Below are positions 1 to 7,489 of a stretch of DNA of 31,908 nt, piece after piece. How positions within the stretch are numbered: the stretch's first letter is position 1; every line of letters begins with the position of its first letter. The translations under genes and the position numbers were made by a program. This DNA is from Halobacteriales archaeon QS_5_70_15. GTDB taxonomy: Archaea; Halobacteriota; Halobacteria; Halobacteriales; Haloarculaceae. The notes beneath the pieces were generated by a model. The model was not told where the DNA came from. It did no database searches and saw nothing but the letters and a program-made list of their open reading frames with translations. Location: assembly GCA_003022005.1 (NCBI GenBank), contig PXRQ01000062.1:1-31908 (forward strand). Reading direction: 5' to 3'.

Positions 1-879
1 GTCTACGCCCTCGGCGTCGAGCCGGTCGGCGTCTCCCACGAGTGCGACCACCCGCCGGACGCGGCCAACCTGCCGAGCGTCGTCGAGACGCACGTCGACC
101 CGGAGGCCACCAGTGCCGAGATCAACGAGCAGGTCGCCCGGGCCGAGCGGGCCGGCGGCGTCTACGAACTCGACACGGGGACGCTCGCCGCCCTCGACCC
201 GGACGTGGTCGTCTCGCAGGGTATCTGCGACGTCTGTGCCGTCGACCGCGTGCTCGTCCGCGAGGCCGTCGAGGAGCTGGGGCTGGACTGCGAGGTCGTC
301 ACGACGGATCCGCACGCCGTCGGCGACGTGTTCGACGACATCGAGCGCATCGGCGCCGCCCTCGACCGGGAGGCCCGCGCCGCCGACCTGGTCGCGGACC
401 TGCGCGAGCGGGTTGCCCGCGTCCGCGCGACGACCGACGACATCCCCGCCGCCGAGCGGCCCCGTGTCGCGGTGCTCGACTGGCTCGACCCCGTGATGGT
501 CGCGGGGCACTGGGTCCCCGAACTGGTCGAGTGGGCCGGCGGCACGTACGGTATGGCCGAGCACGGGGCCGAATCACGGCCCCGGGAGTTCGCCGCGGTC
601 CGCGAGTACGACCCCGAGGTGCTGGTGGCAGCGCCCTGTGGGTTCGAACTGGACCAGACGTTCGACAACCTCGACGACCTCACCGCCCGCGAGGGATTCG
701 CGGAACTGACCGCGGTCCGGGAGGACCGGACGTTCGCGATGGACGGCCACCACTACGTCAACCGGCCGGGGCCGCGGCTGGTGGAGACGCTGGAGTTTCT
801 CGCCCGGGTGATCCACCCGGACTGCTTCGAGGAGCCGCCGACCGACGCCGTCCGGCCGCTCGCGCGGACCGTCGCGTAG
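1..879 (+). CDS. Cobalamin/metal-type ABC substrate-binding protein (BtuF/TroA-like), 5' partial
   Basis: The reading frame is open from base 1, so the start lies outside the window; haloarchaeal homologues usually begin MRVVSLLPSATE just before the YALG seen here, so I infer that about a dozen residues are missing. Family features are visible: a short N-terminal lobe with CDHPPDAANLP, the GICDVCAVD segment, a long linking helix (GAALDREARAADLVADLRERV), and a second lobe ending in HYVNRPGPRLVETLEFLARVIHP. The family binds corrinoid or chelated metal and delivers it to a membrane permease. No signal peptide can be judged because the N-terminus is absent; this haloarchaeal subgroup often lacks one, so an intracellular role is possible. 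The TAG stop is immediately followed by the ATG of the JAMM gene (no spacer), suggesting one transcript. The exact ligand is inference. Confidence 0.85.
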   Translation, partial: VYALGVEPVGVSHECDHPPDAANLPSVVETHVDPEATSAEINEQVARAERAGGVYELDTGTLAALDPDVVVSQGICDVCAVDRVLVREAVEELGLDCEVVTTDPHAVGDVFDDIERIGAALDREARAADLVADLRERVARVRATTDDIPAAERPRVAVLDWLDPVMVAGHWVPELVEWAGGTYGMAEHGAESRPREFAAVREYDPEVLVAAPCGFELDQTFDNLDDLTAREGFAELTAVREDRTFAMDGHHYVNRPGPRLVETLEFLARVIHPDCFEEPPTDAVRPLARTVA

Positions 880-1290
880 ATGCTCCGGCTTCCGGCGGCC
901 GTCAGGACGAGCATGGTCGCGCACGCACGCGAGGGCGCACCCGCGGAGGTGTGTGGCGTGCTCGCGGGCACGCACAACGACCAGTCGACGGCCAGCGCCG
1001 CCGCGCGCGCGACCAACGCGGCCGCCGCGCCACGGTCCCGGTACGAACTCGACCCTGGCGAACAGCTGACGCTGATGCGGGATCTGGAGGCCAACGGGCA
1101 CGAGGTGGTCGGCTTCTACCACTCGCACCCCCGCGGGCCGCCGGCCCCGAGCGACGTGGACGCCCACGAGGCGACGTGGGTCGGCTACTCGTACGTCATC
1201 GTCTCGCTGGGCGGCGACGAGCCGGTGGTGCGCTCCTGGCGATGGACGGGCGAGCGGTTCGAGCGAGAAGCGGTCAGAGTACAGGATTGA
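880..1290 (+). CDS. JAMM/MPN+ metalloprotease, probable desampylase (HvJAMM1-like)
   Basis: A 136-aa protein with the complete JAMM zinc-protease signature: Glu23 (PAEVCG), His81-Ser-His83, then exactly seven residues, Ser91, two residues, Asp94. The archaeal JAMM family removes ubiquitin-like SAMP proteins from lysines of target proteins and so recycles SAMPs; the small single-domain size fits HvJAMM1. The ATG directly abuts the stop codon of the upstream gene, so translation is probably coupled. The convergent neighbour is UbaA, the E1 enzyme that activates SAMPs, which supports desampylase over a DNA-repair (RadC-like) role. Activity and SAMP specificity are inferred from family and context. 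Confidence 0.88.
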   Translation: MLRLPAAVRTSMVAHAREGAPAEVCGVLAGTHNDQSTASAAARATNAAAAPRSRYELDPGEQLTLMRDLEANGHEVVGFYHSHPRGPPAPSDVDAHEATWVGYSYVIVSLGGDEPVVRSWRWTGERFEREAVRVQD

Positions 1291-1365
1291 TTGCTGAGAT
1301 AGCGTATTACACGGGTATATCGGGGAGAACTGGAGAATCGCACGAGTACGACGATAACATCGCCC

Positions 1366-2202
1366 TCAGTCGGCGGCAATGGAGCAGGTATGCTCGTAGG
1401 AGACCTCGTGGACGGACTCGACGCCGCCGGGTTGGCAGATCGGGCAGTCGGGGCGGGGTTCGACCTGTATCTCGCGGAAGCTCATGTCCTCGGCGTCGTA
1501 GAACAGCATCCGGCCGTCGAGCGTCTCCCCGTGGTCGAGCACGAGCTTGACCGCCTCGGTCGCCATCACGCAGCCCACGGTCCCGGGCAGGACACCGAGG
1601 ACGCCGGCGGTGGCGCAGTCGGGGACGGTCCCCGGCTCGGGGGCCTCGGGGAAGAGGCAACGGTAGCAGGGGCCGCTGTCCCCGTCCCCGGTCGGCACCG
1701 TGGCCTCGAAGGTGGTCATCTGCCCCTCGAACCGGAGGATGGCGCCGTGGACGAACGGCACCCCCGCGAGCGTGCAGGCGTCGTTGACGAGGTAGCGGGT
1801 GGCGAAGTTGTCCGAGCCGTCGACGACGAGGTCGTAGTCCCCGATGAGGTCCTCGATGTCGTCGGCCGTGACGCGCGTCTCGTGTGTCTCGACCGCGATG
1901 TCCGGGTTCTGGCGAGCGACGAAGTCGCGGGCGGACTCGACCTTCGGCCGGCCCACGTCGGGGTCGCCGTGGATCACCTGCCGCTGGAGGTTCGAGCGCT
2001 CGACGACGTCGTCGTCGGCGATGCCGAGCGTCCCGACGCCCGCGGCCGCGAGGTACTGGACGACCGGCGAGCCGAGGCCGCCGGCGCCGATACAGAGGAC
2101 GCGGGCGTCGAGCAGTCGGCCCTGCCCCGCCGGGCCCACCTCGTCCATAATGACGTGCCGGGAGTATCGGTCGAGTTGCTCCGGCGTGAGGTCGAGTGAC
2201 AT
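1366..2202 (-). CDS. ubaA: E1-like SAMP-activating enzyme UbaA (ThiF/MoeB/HesA family)
   Basis: A 278-aa ThiF/MoeB-type adenylyltransferase. Visible elements: the nucleotide-binding GAGGLG (39-44), Asp63, the NLQRQ arginine motif (71-75), Lys87, DGSDNF (129-133), two zinc-binding cysteine pairs (C179/C182 and C253/C256), and the candidate catalytic Cys196 in PDCATAGV. In haloarchaea UbaA adenylates the C-terminal glycine of SAMP proteins, both for protein conjugation and for sulfur transfer in tRNA thiolation and molybdopterin synthesis. There is no rhodanese domain, as expected for archaeal UbaA. The start is the ATG at 2202, 22-29 bases downstream of a CTTATTCG box. It is convergent with the JAMM gene. 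Confidence 0.92.
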   Translation of the reverse strand: MSLDLTPEQLDRYSRHVIMDEVGPAGQGRLLDARVLCIGAGGLGSPVVQYLAAAGVGTLGIADDDVVERSNLQRQVIHGDPDVGRPKVESARDFVARQNPDIAVETHETRVTADDIEDLIGDYDLVVDGSDNFATRYLVNDACTLAGVPFVHGAILRFEGQMTTFEATVPTGDGDSGPCYRCLFPEAPEPGTVPDCATAGVLGVLPGTVGCVMATEAVKLVLDHGETLDGRMLFYDAEDMSFREIQVEPRPDCPICQPGGVESVHEVSYEHTCSIAAD

Positions 2203-2223
2203 ATCGGCCGTACGGCCAGCGAG

Positions 2224-2231
2224 CGAATAAG
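2224..2231 (-). promoter_or_regulatory. TATA-like box of ubaA
   Basis: CTTATTCG on the minus strand, 22-29 bases before the ATG at 2202; the spacing fits a leaderless haloarchaeal transcript. Confidence 0.5.
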
Positions 2232-2439
2232 CCCCCCGGCCGGGACAGTCGGTGGAGGTGGTGTGAGGCGAGCGCGGCGGACGACCTCACCCCGGGGGCT
2301 CGCACCCCGTCGTCGAGACGGTCGCGCCCCCCGTGCTGTCGGCCCGGGCAGCGTCAGCCGACGACGGCGACGGGTTCCGACGAGGTACCGGCAAGCGCGC
2401 GCGAGCGGTTGCCAACCCCATCCGAGCACGAAAGACTTA

Positions 2440-2449
2440 TTACCGGTAA
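2440..2449. promoter_or_regulatory. Perfect 10-bp palindrome in the bop upstream region
   Basis: TTACCGGTAA is a perfect inverted repeat directly after a CTTATT box, about 105 bases before the bop ATG. The 2203-2554 interval has no convincing gene; it holds the ubaA promoter, this palindrome and the bop promoter. A dimeric regulator site is possible. The bop activator Bat acts on an upstream site in Halobacterium, but I cannot match its consensus here. Confidence 0.3.
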
Positions 2450-2518
2450 CGTCTCCTACCTGACAAGGCCCCCAGAACGGGGCGCGAAGAGGTATCTACA
2501 TTTAGCTCTAGGCCCTAC

Positions 2519-2527
2519 TCTTATATG
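2519..2527 (+). promoter_or_regulatory. TATA box of the bop operon
   Basis: TCTTATATG lies 28-36 bases before the chosen bop ATG at 2555, the expected distance for a leaderless or nearly leaderless mRNA. It also explains why an in-frame ATG inside this box (2525) is not the start. Confidence 0.6.
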
Positions 2528-2554
2528 GGGGCCACACATAGACCGCAGTGCAGT

Positions 2555-3319
2555 ATGTCAGCACCACCGTCGGGAAGCCTCGAACAACTCGCTCTCGGCA
2601 TCGGAACACTGGGAATGGCCCTCGGGACCATCGCGTTCATCGCGATGGGCTCCGGGGAGACGAACGAACGGAAACAGGAGTTCTTCATAATCACGACGTT
2701 CATCGCGGGCATCGCGGCCGTGTCGTACTTCTCGATGTACCAGGGCTTCGGCGTGCTCTCCGTCGAGTTGGCGGACGGGACCACCCTCGACCGGATCTAC
2801 TGGGCCAGGTACACCGACTGGCTGTTCACCACGCCGTTGCTCCTGCTCGACCTCGGCCTGCTCGCCGGGGCCGACCGGAACACGCTGGCGACGCTCATCG
2901 GGCTCGACGTCGGCATGATCGTCACCGGGCTCGTCGGCGCGCTGGCCACGGGCGGCGGGAGCAGCCTCAGTCCTGGCGCCACCCGGATCGCCTGGTGGGG
3001 CATCAGCTGCGGCTTCTTCGTCGTCCTGCTGTACTACCTGGTCTCGACCCTCAGCGGGGTCGCAGCCCAGCGTTCGGGCGACGTCGCGAGCCTCTTCGGC
3101 ACGCTCCGCAACCTGGTCATCGTCCTCTGGACGGCGTACCCCATCGTGTGGATCATCGGCACGGAGGGGACGCTCAACCTCATCGGACTCGGCGTCGAGA
3201 CGGTACTGTTCATGGTTCTCGACCTGTCCGCGAAGGTCGGCTTCGGCTTCATCCTGCTCCGGAGCCGCGACGTGCTCGACCAGGCTGCCTCGGCCTCCGA
3301 GGCCGCGGCTGCCGACTGA
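2555..3319 (+). CDS. bop: Bacteriorhodopsin-type light-driven proton pump
   Basis: A 254-aa seven-helix opsin. The retinal Schiff-base lysine is Lys227 in the last helix (LDLSAKVGFGF). The pump residues match bacteriorhodopsin: RYTDWLFTTPLLLLD gives Arg85, the proton acceptor Asp88 (D85 of Halobacterium BR) and the donor Asp99 (D96). Asp223 is the second counter-ion, and Glu204 and Glu215 occupy the proton-release positions. The D..T..D pattern separates it from halorhodopsin (Thr/Ala) and sensory rhodopsins (no Asp donor). The start at 2555 is preferred over an in-frame ATG at 2525 because that one lies inside the TATA box and adds residues not typical of opsins. It is first in an operon-like run with the genes that make its retinal. 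Confidence 0.96.
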   Translation: MSAPPSGSLEQLALGIGTLGMALGTIAFIAMGSGETNERKQEFFIITTFIAGIAAVSYFSMYQGFGVLSVELADGTTLDRIYWARYTDWLFTTPLLLLDLGLLAGADRNTLATLIGLDVGMIVTGLVGALATGGGSSLSPGATRIAWWGISCGFFVVLLYYLVSTLSGVAAQRSGDVASLFGTLRNLVIVLWTAYPIVWIIGTEGTLNLIGLGVETVLFMVLDLSAKVGFGFILLRSRDVLDQAASASEAAAAD

Positions 3320-3425
3320 CGCCTTCCCGACGGCCCCGTTGGTGGGGTCGTCGCGCCCGCCACGCATCGTCCGGCGACCGCCGCCGGATTGATACGACCA
3401 CCGCGACATTCTTCGTGAAACCTCG

Positions 3426-4193
3426 ATGCCCACCCTGACGTATCTCCAGTTCCACCTCGTGTTCCTCGGCCTGCCGCTGCTGGCGCTGGCGGTCGCCGCG
3501 GCCCGCGGGGTCACCCTGCTGGGGCCGCGGACGGCGACCCCGGCGGTCCGGCTCGCCGGGCGCGCGGTCGACGCACGCGCCCTCGGGGTCCTCGTCATGG
3601 CCGTCCTGGCGCTGGTGTACACCACGCCGTGGGACAGCTACCTCATCCAGCGCGGCGCGTGGCGGTACGGCGAGGGGACCGTCCTCGCCCGCCTGTTCGC
3701 CGTCCCGCTCGGGGAGTACCTGTTCTTCGTCGCCCAGCCGGTGCTGACGGCGCTCTGGCTCTACCGGCTCCCGATGGATGTCGGTCCGCTCCGGATCGCG
3801 CTCGCACAGCGGGCGCTCGGCGTGGGCCTCGGTGGCGCGGTCTCGCTGTCCGGGTGGTGGCTCGCCTCGAGCGACCCCGGGTTCTACCTCGGGACGCTGT
3901 TCGTCTGGGCCGGTCCCGTCCTCGCGCTCCAGTGGGGGTTCGGCTGGACCTACCTGCTCGACCGCTGGCGGACGGTCCTGGCCGGCGTGGGGGTCCCGAC
4001 GCTCTACCTCTGGCTCGTCGACCGGTTCGCCATCGGCGACGGTATCTGGTACATCTCCGACCGGTACACGACCGGCCTCGAGGTGCCGCTCCTCGGCCTG
4101 CCGATAGAGGAGGCCGCGTTCTTCCTCCTGACCAACCTGTTCGTCGTCCAGGGGCTCGTCCTCTGGGAGTGGGTGGTCCGGCGATGGGCCTGA
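3426..4193 (+). CDS. crtY: Lycopene beta-cyclase, membrane type (CrtY/CrtYcd family)
   Basis: A 255-aa integral membrane protein with the repeated lycopene-cyclase domain: TPWDSYLI and PLGEYLFF in the first half and PIEEAAFFLLTNLFVVQG in the second, the acidic PxE(E/Y) motifs of this non-flavin family. It is the fused single-chain form of actinobacterial CrtYc plus CrtYd. The enzyme cyclises lycopene to beta-carotene, the retinal precursor. It lies 106 bases after bop and its stop codon overlaps the start region of the beta-carotene dioxygenase gene by 10 bases, so the two are probably co-translated. Confidence 0.93.
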   Translation: MPTLTYLQFHLVFLGLPLLALAVAAARGVTLLGPRTATPAVRLAGRAVDARALGVLVMAVLALVYTTPWDSYLIQRGAWRYGEGTVLARLFAVPLGEYLFFVAQPVLTALWLYRLPMDVGPLRIALAQRALGVGLGGAVSLSGWWLASSDPGFYLGTLFVWAGPVLALQWGFGWTYLLDRWRTVLAGVGVPTLYLWLVDRFAIGDGIWYISDRYTTGLEVPLLGLPIEEAAFFLLTNLFVVQGLVLWEWVVRRWA

Positions 4194-5230
4194 GCACGGC
4201 CGGTCACGGTCACACGCGCGAGACCCTCCGGTCGGTGGCCGTCCGCCCCGCGTGGGCCGTCCACGTCGCGCTTCTGGTCCCCTTCCTGCTGGGCGTGTCC
4301 GTGCCCCTGGAGGTCCAGTACCTCCCGCTCGCGGTCTCGGTCGCGGTCCTCGGGCTGCCACACGGGGCCGTCGACCACCTCGCGCTCGAGCGTTCCCGGG
4401 GGGAGCCGCCCACCTACCGGGGGATGCTCCTCGTCGGCTCGCTCTACGCGCTCCTCGGGGGTGCGTACCTCGCGCTGTGGCTCCTCGCCCCGGTCGCCTC
4501 GTTCGTCCTGTTCGTCGGTATCACCTGGGTCCACTGGGGACAGGGCGACGTCTACGCGCTGGTCGCCGTCGAGGGGGTCGATCACCTCCGGACGCCGGTT
4601 CAGCGCGCGCTCGCGGCCGCCGTCCGCGGCGGCCTCCCGATGCTCGTTCCGCTCCTCTCGTATCCCGAACAGTACCGCGAGGTCGCGGCGCTGCTGGTCG
4701 GCCGGTTCGGGGTCACCGCCGCCGCCGCCGACCTCGCGCCGCTGTTCGGGACCGGGACGCGGCTGGTGCTCGGGGCCGGGTTCGCCGCGCTCACCATCGC
4801 CGCGCTCGCGCTCGGCGTCCGCCGGGGGGCGGGCCTCGACGACCCGGGCTGGCGGGTCGACGCGCTCGAGACCGGGCTGCTGTGGGCGTACTTCCTCGTC
4901 GTCCCGCCGGTGCTCGCCATCGGGGTGTACTTCTGCCTGTGGCACTCCGTGCGGCACATCGCCCGACTCGCGCTGGTCGACCCGCGTGCCGCCGGGGCGC
5001 TCGGCCGCGGGGACTGGACGGCGGCGCTCGCCCGGTTCGCCCGCGACGCCGCTCCCCTCACAGCGGTTTCGCTCGCCTTCCTCGGGGCGTTCTACCTCCT
5101 CGTCCCCGCGCGACCGACGGACCTCCCCGAGACGGTCGGGCTCTACCTCGTCCTGATCGCCGTCCTCACGCTCCCCCACGTCGTCGTGGTGTCGCTGATG
5201 GACCGCGCGGAGGGGGTCTGGTCGGTCTGA
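4184..5230 (+). CDS. blh: Brp/Blh family beta-carotene 15,15'-dioxygenase
   Basis: A 348-aa polytopic membrane protein of the Brp/Blh family, which cleaves beta-carotene into two retinals using iron held by histidines. Candidate ligands are His60 and His65 (GLPHGAVDH), the WVHWGQGD histidine, and the LWHSVRH pair near the C-terminus. The frame is open far upstream, but that extension is a shadow of crtY; the ATG at 4184 (MGLSTAGHGH) is the natural start and overlaps crtY by 10 bases. With bop and crtY it completes lycopene to beta-carotene to retinal to proton pump in one block. Confidence 0.93.
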   Translation: MGLSTAGHGHTRETLRSVAVRPAWAVHVALLVPFLLGVSVPLEVQYLPLAVSVAVLGLPHGAVDHLALERSRGEPPTYRGMLLVGSLYALLGGAYLALWLLAPVASFVLFVGITWVHWGQGDVYALVAVEGVDHLRTPVQRALAAAVRGGLPMLVPLLSYPEQYREVAALLVGRFGVTAAAADLAPLFGTGTRLVLGAGFAALTIAALALGVRRGAGLDDPGWRVDALETGLLWAYFLVVPPVLAIGVYFCLWHSVRHIARLALVDPRAAGALGRGDWTAALARFARDAAPLTAVSLAFLGAFYLLVPARPTDLPETVGLYLVLIAVLTLPHVVVVSLMDRAEGVWSV

Positions 5231-5318
5231 CGGCTGGGGCCCCTTCGTACGGACCGTCGTAATCTCTCGCCGGCAGTCGTAGACACAGCCCCCGCGATCC
5301 CCGGTGAAATACGCCGCA

Positions 5319-5720
5319 TCAGTCCTCCTCGACGCCCAGCGCCGCGCCGTTGATGCAGAACCGCTTGCCGGTCGGGTCGGGACCGTCGTCGAAGACGTGG
5401 CCGAGGTGGCCGCCGCAGGTCGCACAGAGCACCTCCGTCCGGACCATCCCGTGGGAGGTGTCCCGCTCGAACTCCACCGCGCCCTCCTCCGCGTCGTAGA
5501 AGGAGGGCCAGCCGGTGTTCGAGCCGAACTTGGTGTCCGAGTCGAACAGCTCGGCCCCGCAGCCGGCACAGGTGAACGTCCCGTCGCCGTCGTAGTCGAT
5601 GAGCTCGGAGGAGAACCGGGGCTCGGTCCCCTTCTCCCGGAGGACGCGGTACTCCTCGTCGGTCAGCAGCTCCCGCCACTCCTCGTCGGTCTCGGGCAGC
5701 TCGCGCGATTCCTGACTCAT
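5319..5720 (-). CDS. msrB: Peptide methionine-R-sulfoxide reductase
   Basis: A 133-aa MsrB that reduces methionine-R-sulfoxide in proteins. Structural zinc cysteines are C51/C54 and C99/C102; the substrate motif GWPSFYDA (70-77), active-site His105/His108 (GGHLGH) and catalytic Cys122 (RFCINGAAL) are present. Most homologues read RYCINS; here Tyr is Phe and Ser is Gly, conservative differences. The frame extends upstream to 6080 without a stop, but that part is non-homologous and runs over a small gene on the other strand; the ATG at 5720 (MSQESRELPE) gives the family length. It is probably a single-gene unit. Confidence 0.95.
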   Translation of the reverse strand: MSQESRELPETDEEWRELLTDEEYRVLREKGTEPRFSSELIDYDGDGTFTCAGCGAELFDSDTKFGSNTGWPSFYDAEEGAVEFERDTSHGMVRTEVLCATCGGHLGHVFDDGPDPTGKRFCINGAALGVEED

Positions 5721-5864
5721 ACCCGCCCGTAGGTCTCGCAGGCCCTTGGCCCTTCGCCCGCCGGCCACCCGACACGACCGACAGGGATCCCGGGTACGGA
5801 CATAACGACCGACGCGGATCCCGGGCACCGACAGCGTGAAGGCACCCGCGGGGCAGGTGGGGCC

Positions 5865-6041
5865 ATGCGCAGCGAGGCGGAGATACGCGAGCGGATCGCT
5901 CATCTCGAGGCGGAGTACGACGACCACGACCCGCCGACCTCCCCGCTCGAGGAGGAGGCCGAGGTAGCGATCCTCCGGGCCATCGAGGAGCTCGAGTGGG
6001 TGCTCGAGGAGTACGAGGCCGAGTCCGGCTTCACGACGTAG
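5865..6041 (+). CDS. Small acidic conserved-type protein, 58 aa, function unknown
   Basis: This short ORF begins MRSEAEIRERIAHLEAEYDD and ends GFTT before TAG. It is almost a third Glu/Asp and is predicted to form two amphipathic helices (residues 3-18 and 29-52) separated by a DHDPPTSP turn, suggesting a helical hairpin or small coiled coil. The acidic composition and third-position GC match host genes, which supports real coding. I do not recognise the family and assign no function. Confidence 0.65.
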   Translation: MRSEAEIRERIAHLEAEYDDHDPPTSPLEEEAEVAILRAIEELEWVLEEYEAESGFTT

Positions 6042-6149
6042 CGGCCGCGGGACCGTCGGGACCCCGTCCCCCGCCGGCACCGACCGACCGGACAGTCCCC
6101 GTCGGGTGTGGACGGGGGTTTCAAGACGGTCCGGCCCTTGCGGTCAGAT

Positions 6150-6461
6150 ATGCTGGACGGGGCGACGTACGGGCTAGTGGGCGCGCTCGTGCTCCTGCAC
6201 CTCCTCACGCTCGCGTGCGCCTACTGGTGGCGGATGGGCGAGAGCGAGGGCGCCGGGGAGGCTGCCGAGGGGAAGGCTCCGGCCCCCTCCAGCCCCGTAC
6301 CGGGCGAGTTCGACGCCGACACGGCCACCGTCTCGTGCGAGGCCTGTGGGACCGAGAACGCCGCGGAGTACGCCTTCTGTCGGGCGTGCGTGACCCAGCT
6401 CCCGACGGGGACGCCGACCGTCGACGGGGGCGCGGGGACGTTCCGGGGCGGCTCCGCGTAG
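6150..6461 (+). CDS. Membrane-anchored zinc-ribbon protein (DUF7577-like), 103 aa
   Basis: One transmembrane helix near residues 6-27 (YGLVGALVLLHLLTLACAYW) is followed by a flexible Gly/Ala/Pro/Glu linker and a four-cysteine zinc ribbon, C63-x2-C66 and C77-x2-C80 (CEACG...FCRAC). The architecture matches the small haloarchaeal zinc-ribbon proteins I know as DUF7577. An upstream GTG at 6108 is in frame, but the ATG at 6150 starts right before the membrane helix, and a TTTCAAG box sits about 28 bases ahead, so I prefer it. The role is unknown. Confidence 0.75.
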   Translation: MLDGATYGLVGALVLLHLLTLACAYWWRMGESEGAGEAAEGKAPAPSSPVPGEFDADTATVSCEACGTENAAEYAFCRACVTQLPTGTPTVDGGAGTFRGGSA

Positions 6462-6578
6462 TGCCGGACGCGGCCGCCCCGGCACGGGGCGACGGCTCGG
6501 GCCGTGGGGGTTCGGCCCCCGCGTGTCGACTATCGACGCGAGCCACCGCTTAAGCGCCCCCATCCCGACCCGGCGCGT

Positions 6579-7457
6579 ATGCCGGAGCTCAGCGTCACCG
6601 AGGAACAGTTAGAGCGGATCGAGTCCCTGCGGGGGGACCTCGAGACGACGTTCGTCGACGGCTACGGTCACATCAGGCGGCGCGACGCCGTCGACTACCT
6701 GCTCGACACGTACACGCCGCCGGCCGAGGAGCGGGTCCGGCGGACGCTCGACCGACGGGTGCGCGACGAGGGGGAGATCGACTACTCCGCCCTCCAGTCG
6801 GTCGCGAGGAACACCGAGGGGGTGAAGGGCTCCGGGACGCCGGCCGAGGAGATGTACGCGGCGGTGTTCGAGGCGAAGCTCCGGGAGGCGGAGGGCGGTG
6901 GCACGGTCGGGCTCGGGGCCGGTCGCGTTCGTGCGGGTGGCGCCGCGGCCCCCGGCGAGGCCGGGGACGCCACGGCCGACGCCGATGCCGACGGGGCCGA
7001 CGCCGACGCGAGCGAGGATGACGACGGCGCGGTCGACGCCGTGCGGGACGCGGCCGGCGTGGACGCGACCGGCAGCGACGAGGACGACACGGCTGTCGAC
7101 CCGGACGATGAGGGTGACGCGGCTGCCGGCCCGGACGACGTGGGTGCCGACGCGGTCGAAGTGGACGACGCCGGCGACGCGACCGACGACCGGACTGGCG
7201 GCCCCCCGGGGGACGCAGGTACCGGAGAATCGCCGGGCGACGCCCGGGAGACGGGGGACCAGTCGGCCGGTTCGGCGGCCTCGAACGGTGGTGGCTCCCA
7301 GCTCGGGGCGATGATGAACCTCCTGGAGACCCACGACGACAAGTGGCGGAAGGCCGAGAGCGGCGACGCCCCCTACGAGGTCGACCTGCCGGACGGCGGG
7401 ACCGAGACCGCCCGGACGAAGGACGACGTCAAACGGGTCCTCTTCACCAACTACTGA
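6579..7457 (+). CDS. Haloarchaeal protein with folded ends joined by an Asp/Ala-rich linker, function unknown
   Basis: A 292-aa protein. The N-terminal 110 residues look folded (helical; MPELSVTEEQLERIESLRG..., YLLDTYTPPAEERVRRTLDRR) and a second folded segment forms the last 50 residues (LLETHDDKWRKAESGD...KDDVKRVLFTNY). Between them lies about 130 residues of low-complexity Asp/Ala/Gly/Val sequence, certainly disordered and highly negative. The ATG at 6579 follows a GCTTAAG box by 25-31 bases. I do not recognise a domain. The two conserved ends joined by an acidic tether suggest a scaffold or adaptor, but that is inference. Confidence 0.75.
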   Translation: MPELSVTEEQLERIESLRGDLETTFVDGYGHIRRRDAVDYLLDTYTPPAEERVRRTLDRRVRDEGEIDYSALQSVARNTEGVKGSGTPAEEMYAAVFEAKLREAEGGGTVGLGAGRVRAGGAAAPGEAGDATADADADGADADASEDDDGAVDAVRDAAGVDATGSDEDDTAVDPDDEGDAAAGPDDVGADAVEVDDAGDATDDRTGGPPGDAGTGESPGDARETGDQSAGSAASNGGGSQLGAMMNLLETHDDKWRKAESGDAPYEVDLPDGGTETARTKDDVKRVLFTNY

Positions 7458-7489
7458 CCCGGTCGCCGGCGGGCTCCGGCCGACGCGGC

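Noticed and set aside
42..1550. 502-codon plus-strand frame crossing three genes
   Set aside because: Arg/Gly/Pro-rich shadow of the binding-protein, JAMM and ubaA genes; no family motif.
2525..2554. Alternative upstream ATG of bop adding 10 residues
   Set aside because: This ATG lies inside the TATA box and the extension is not opsin-like.
3629..4183. Long N-terminal extension of the Brp/Blh frame
   Set aside because: It is an out-of-frame reading of crtY; the family N-terminus starts at 4184.
5721..6080. N-terminal extension of MsrB to 253 residues
   Set aside because: No homology; it overlaps the 58-aa gene, and the family length is reached from 5720.
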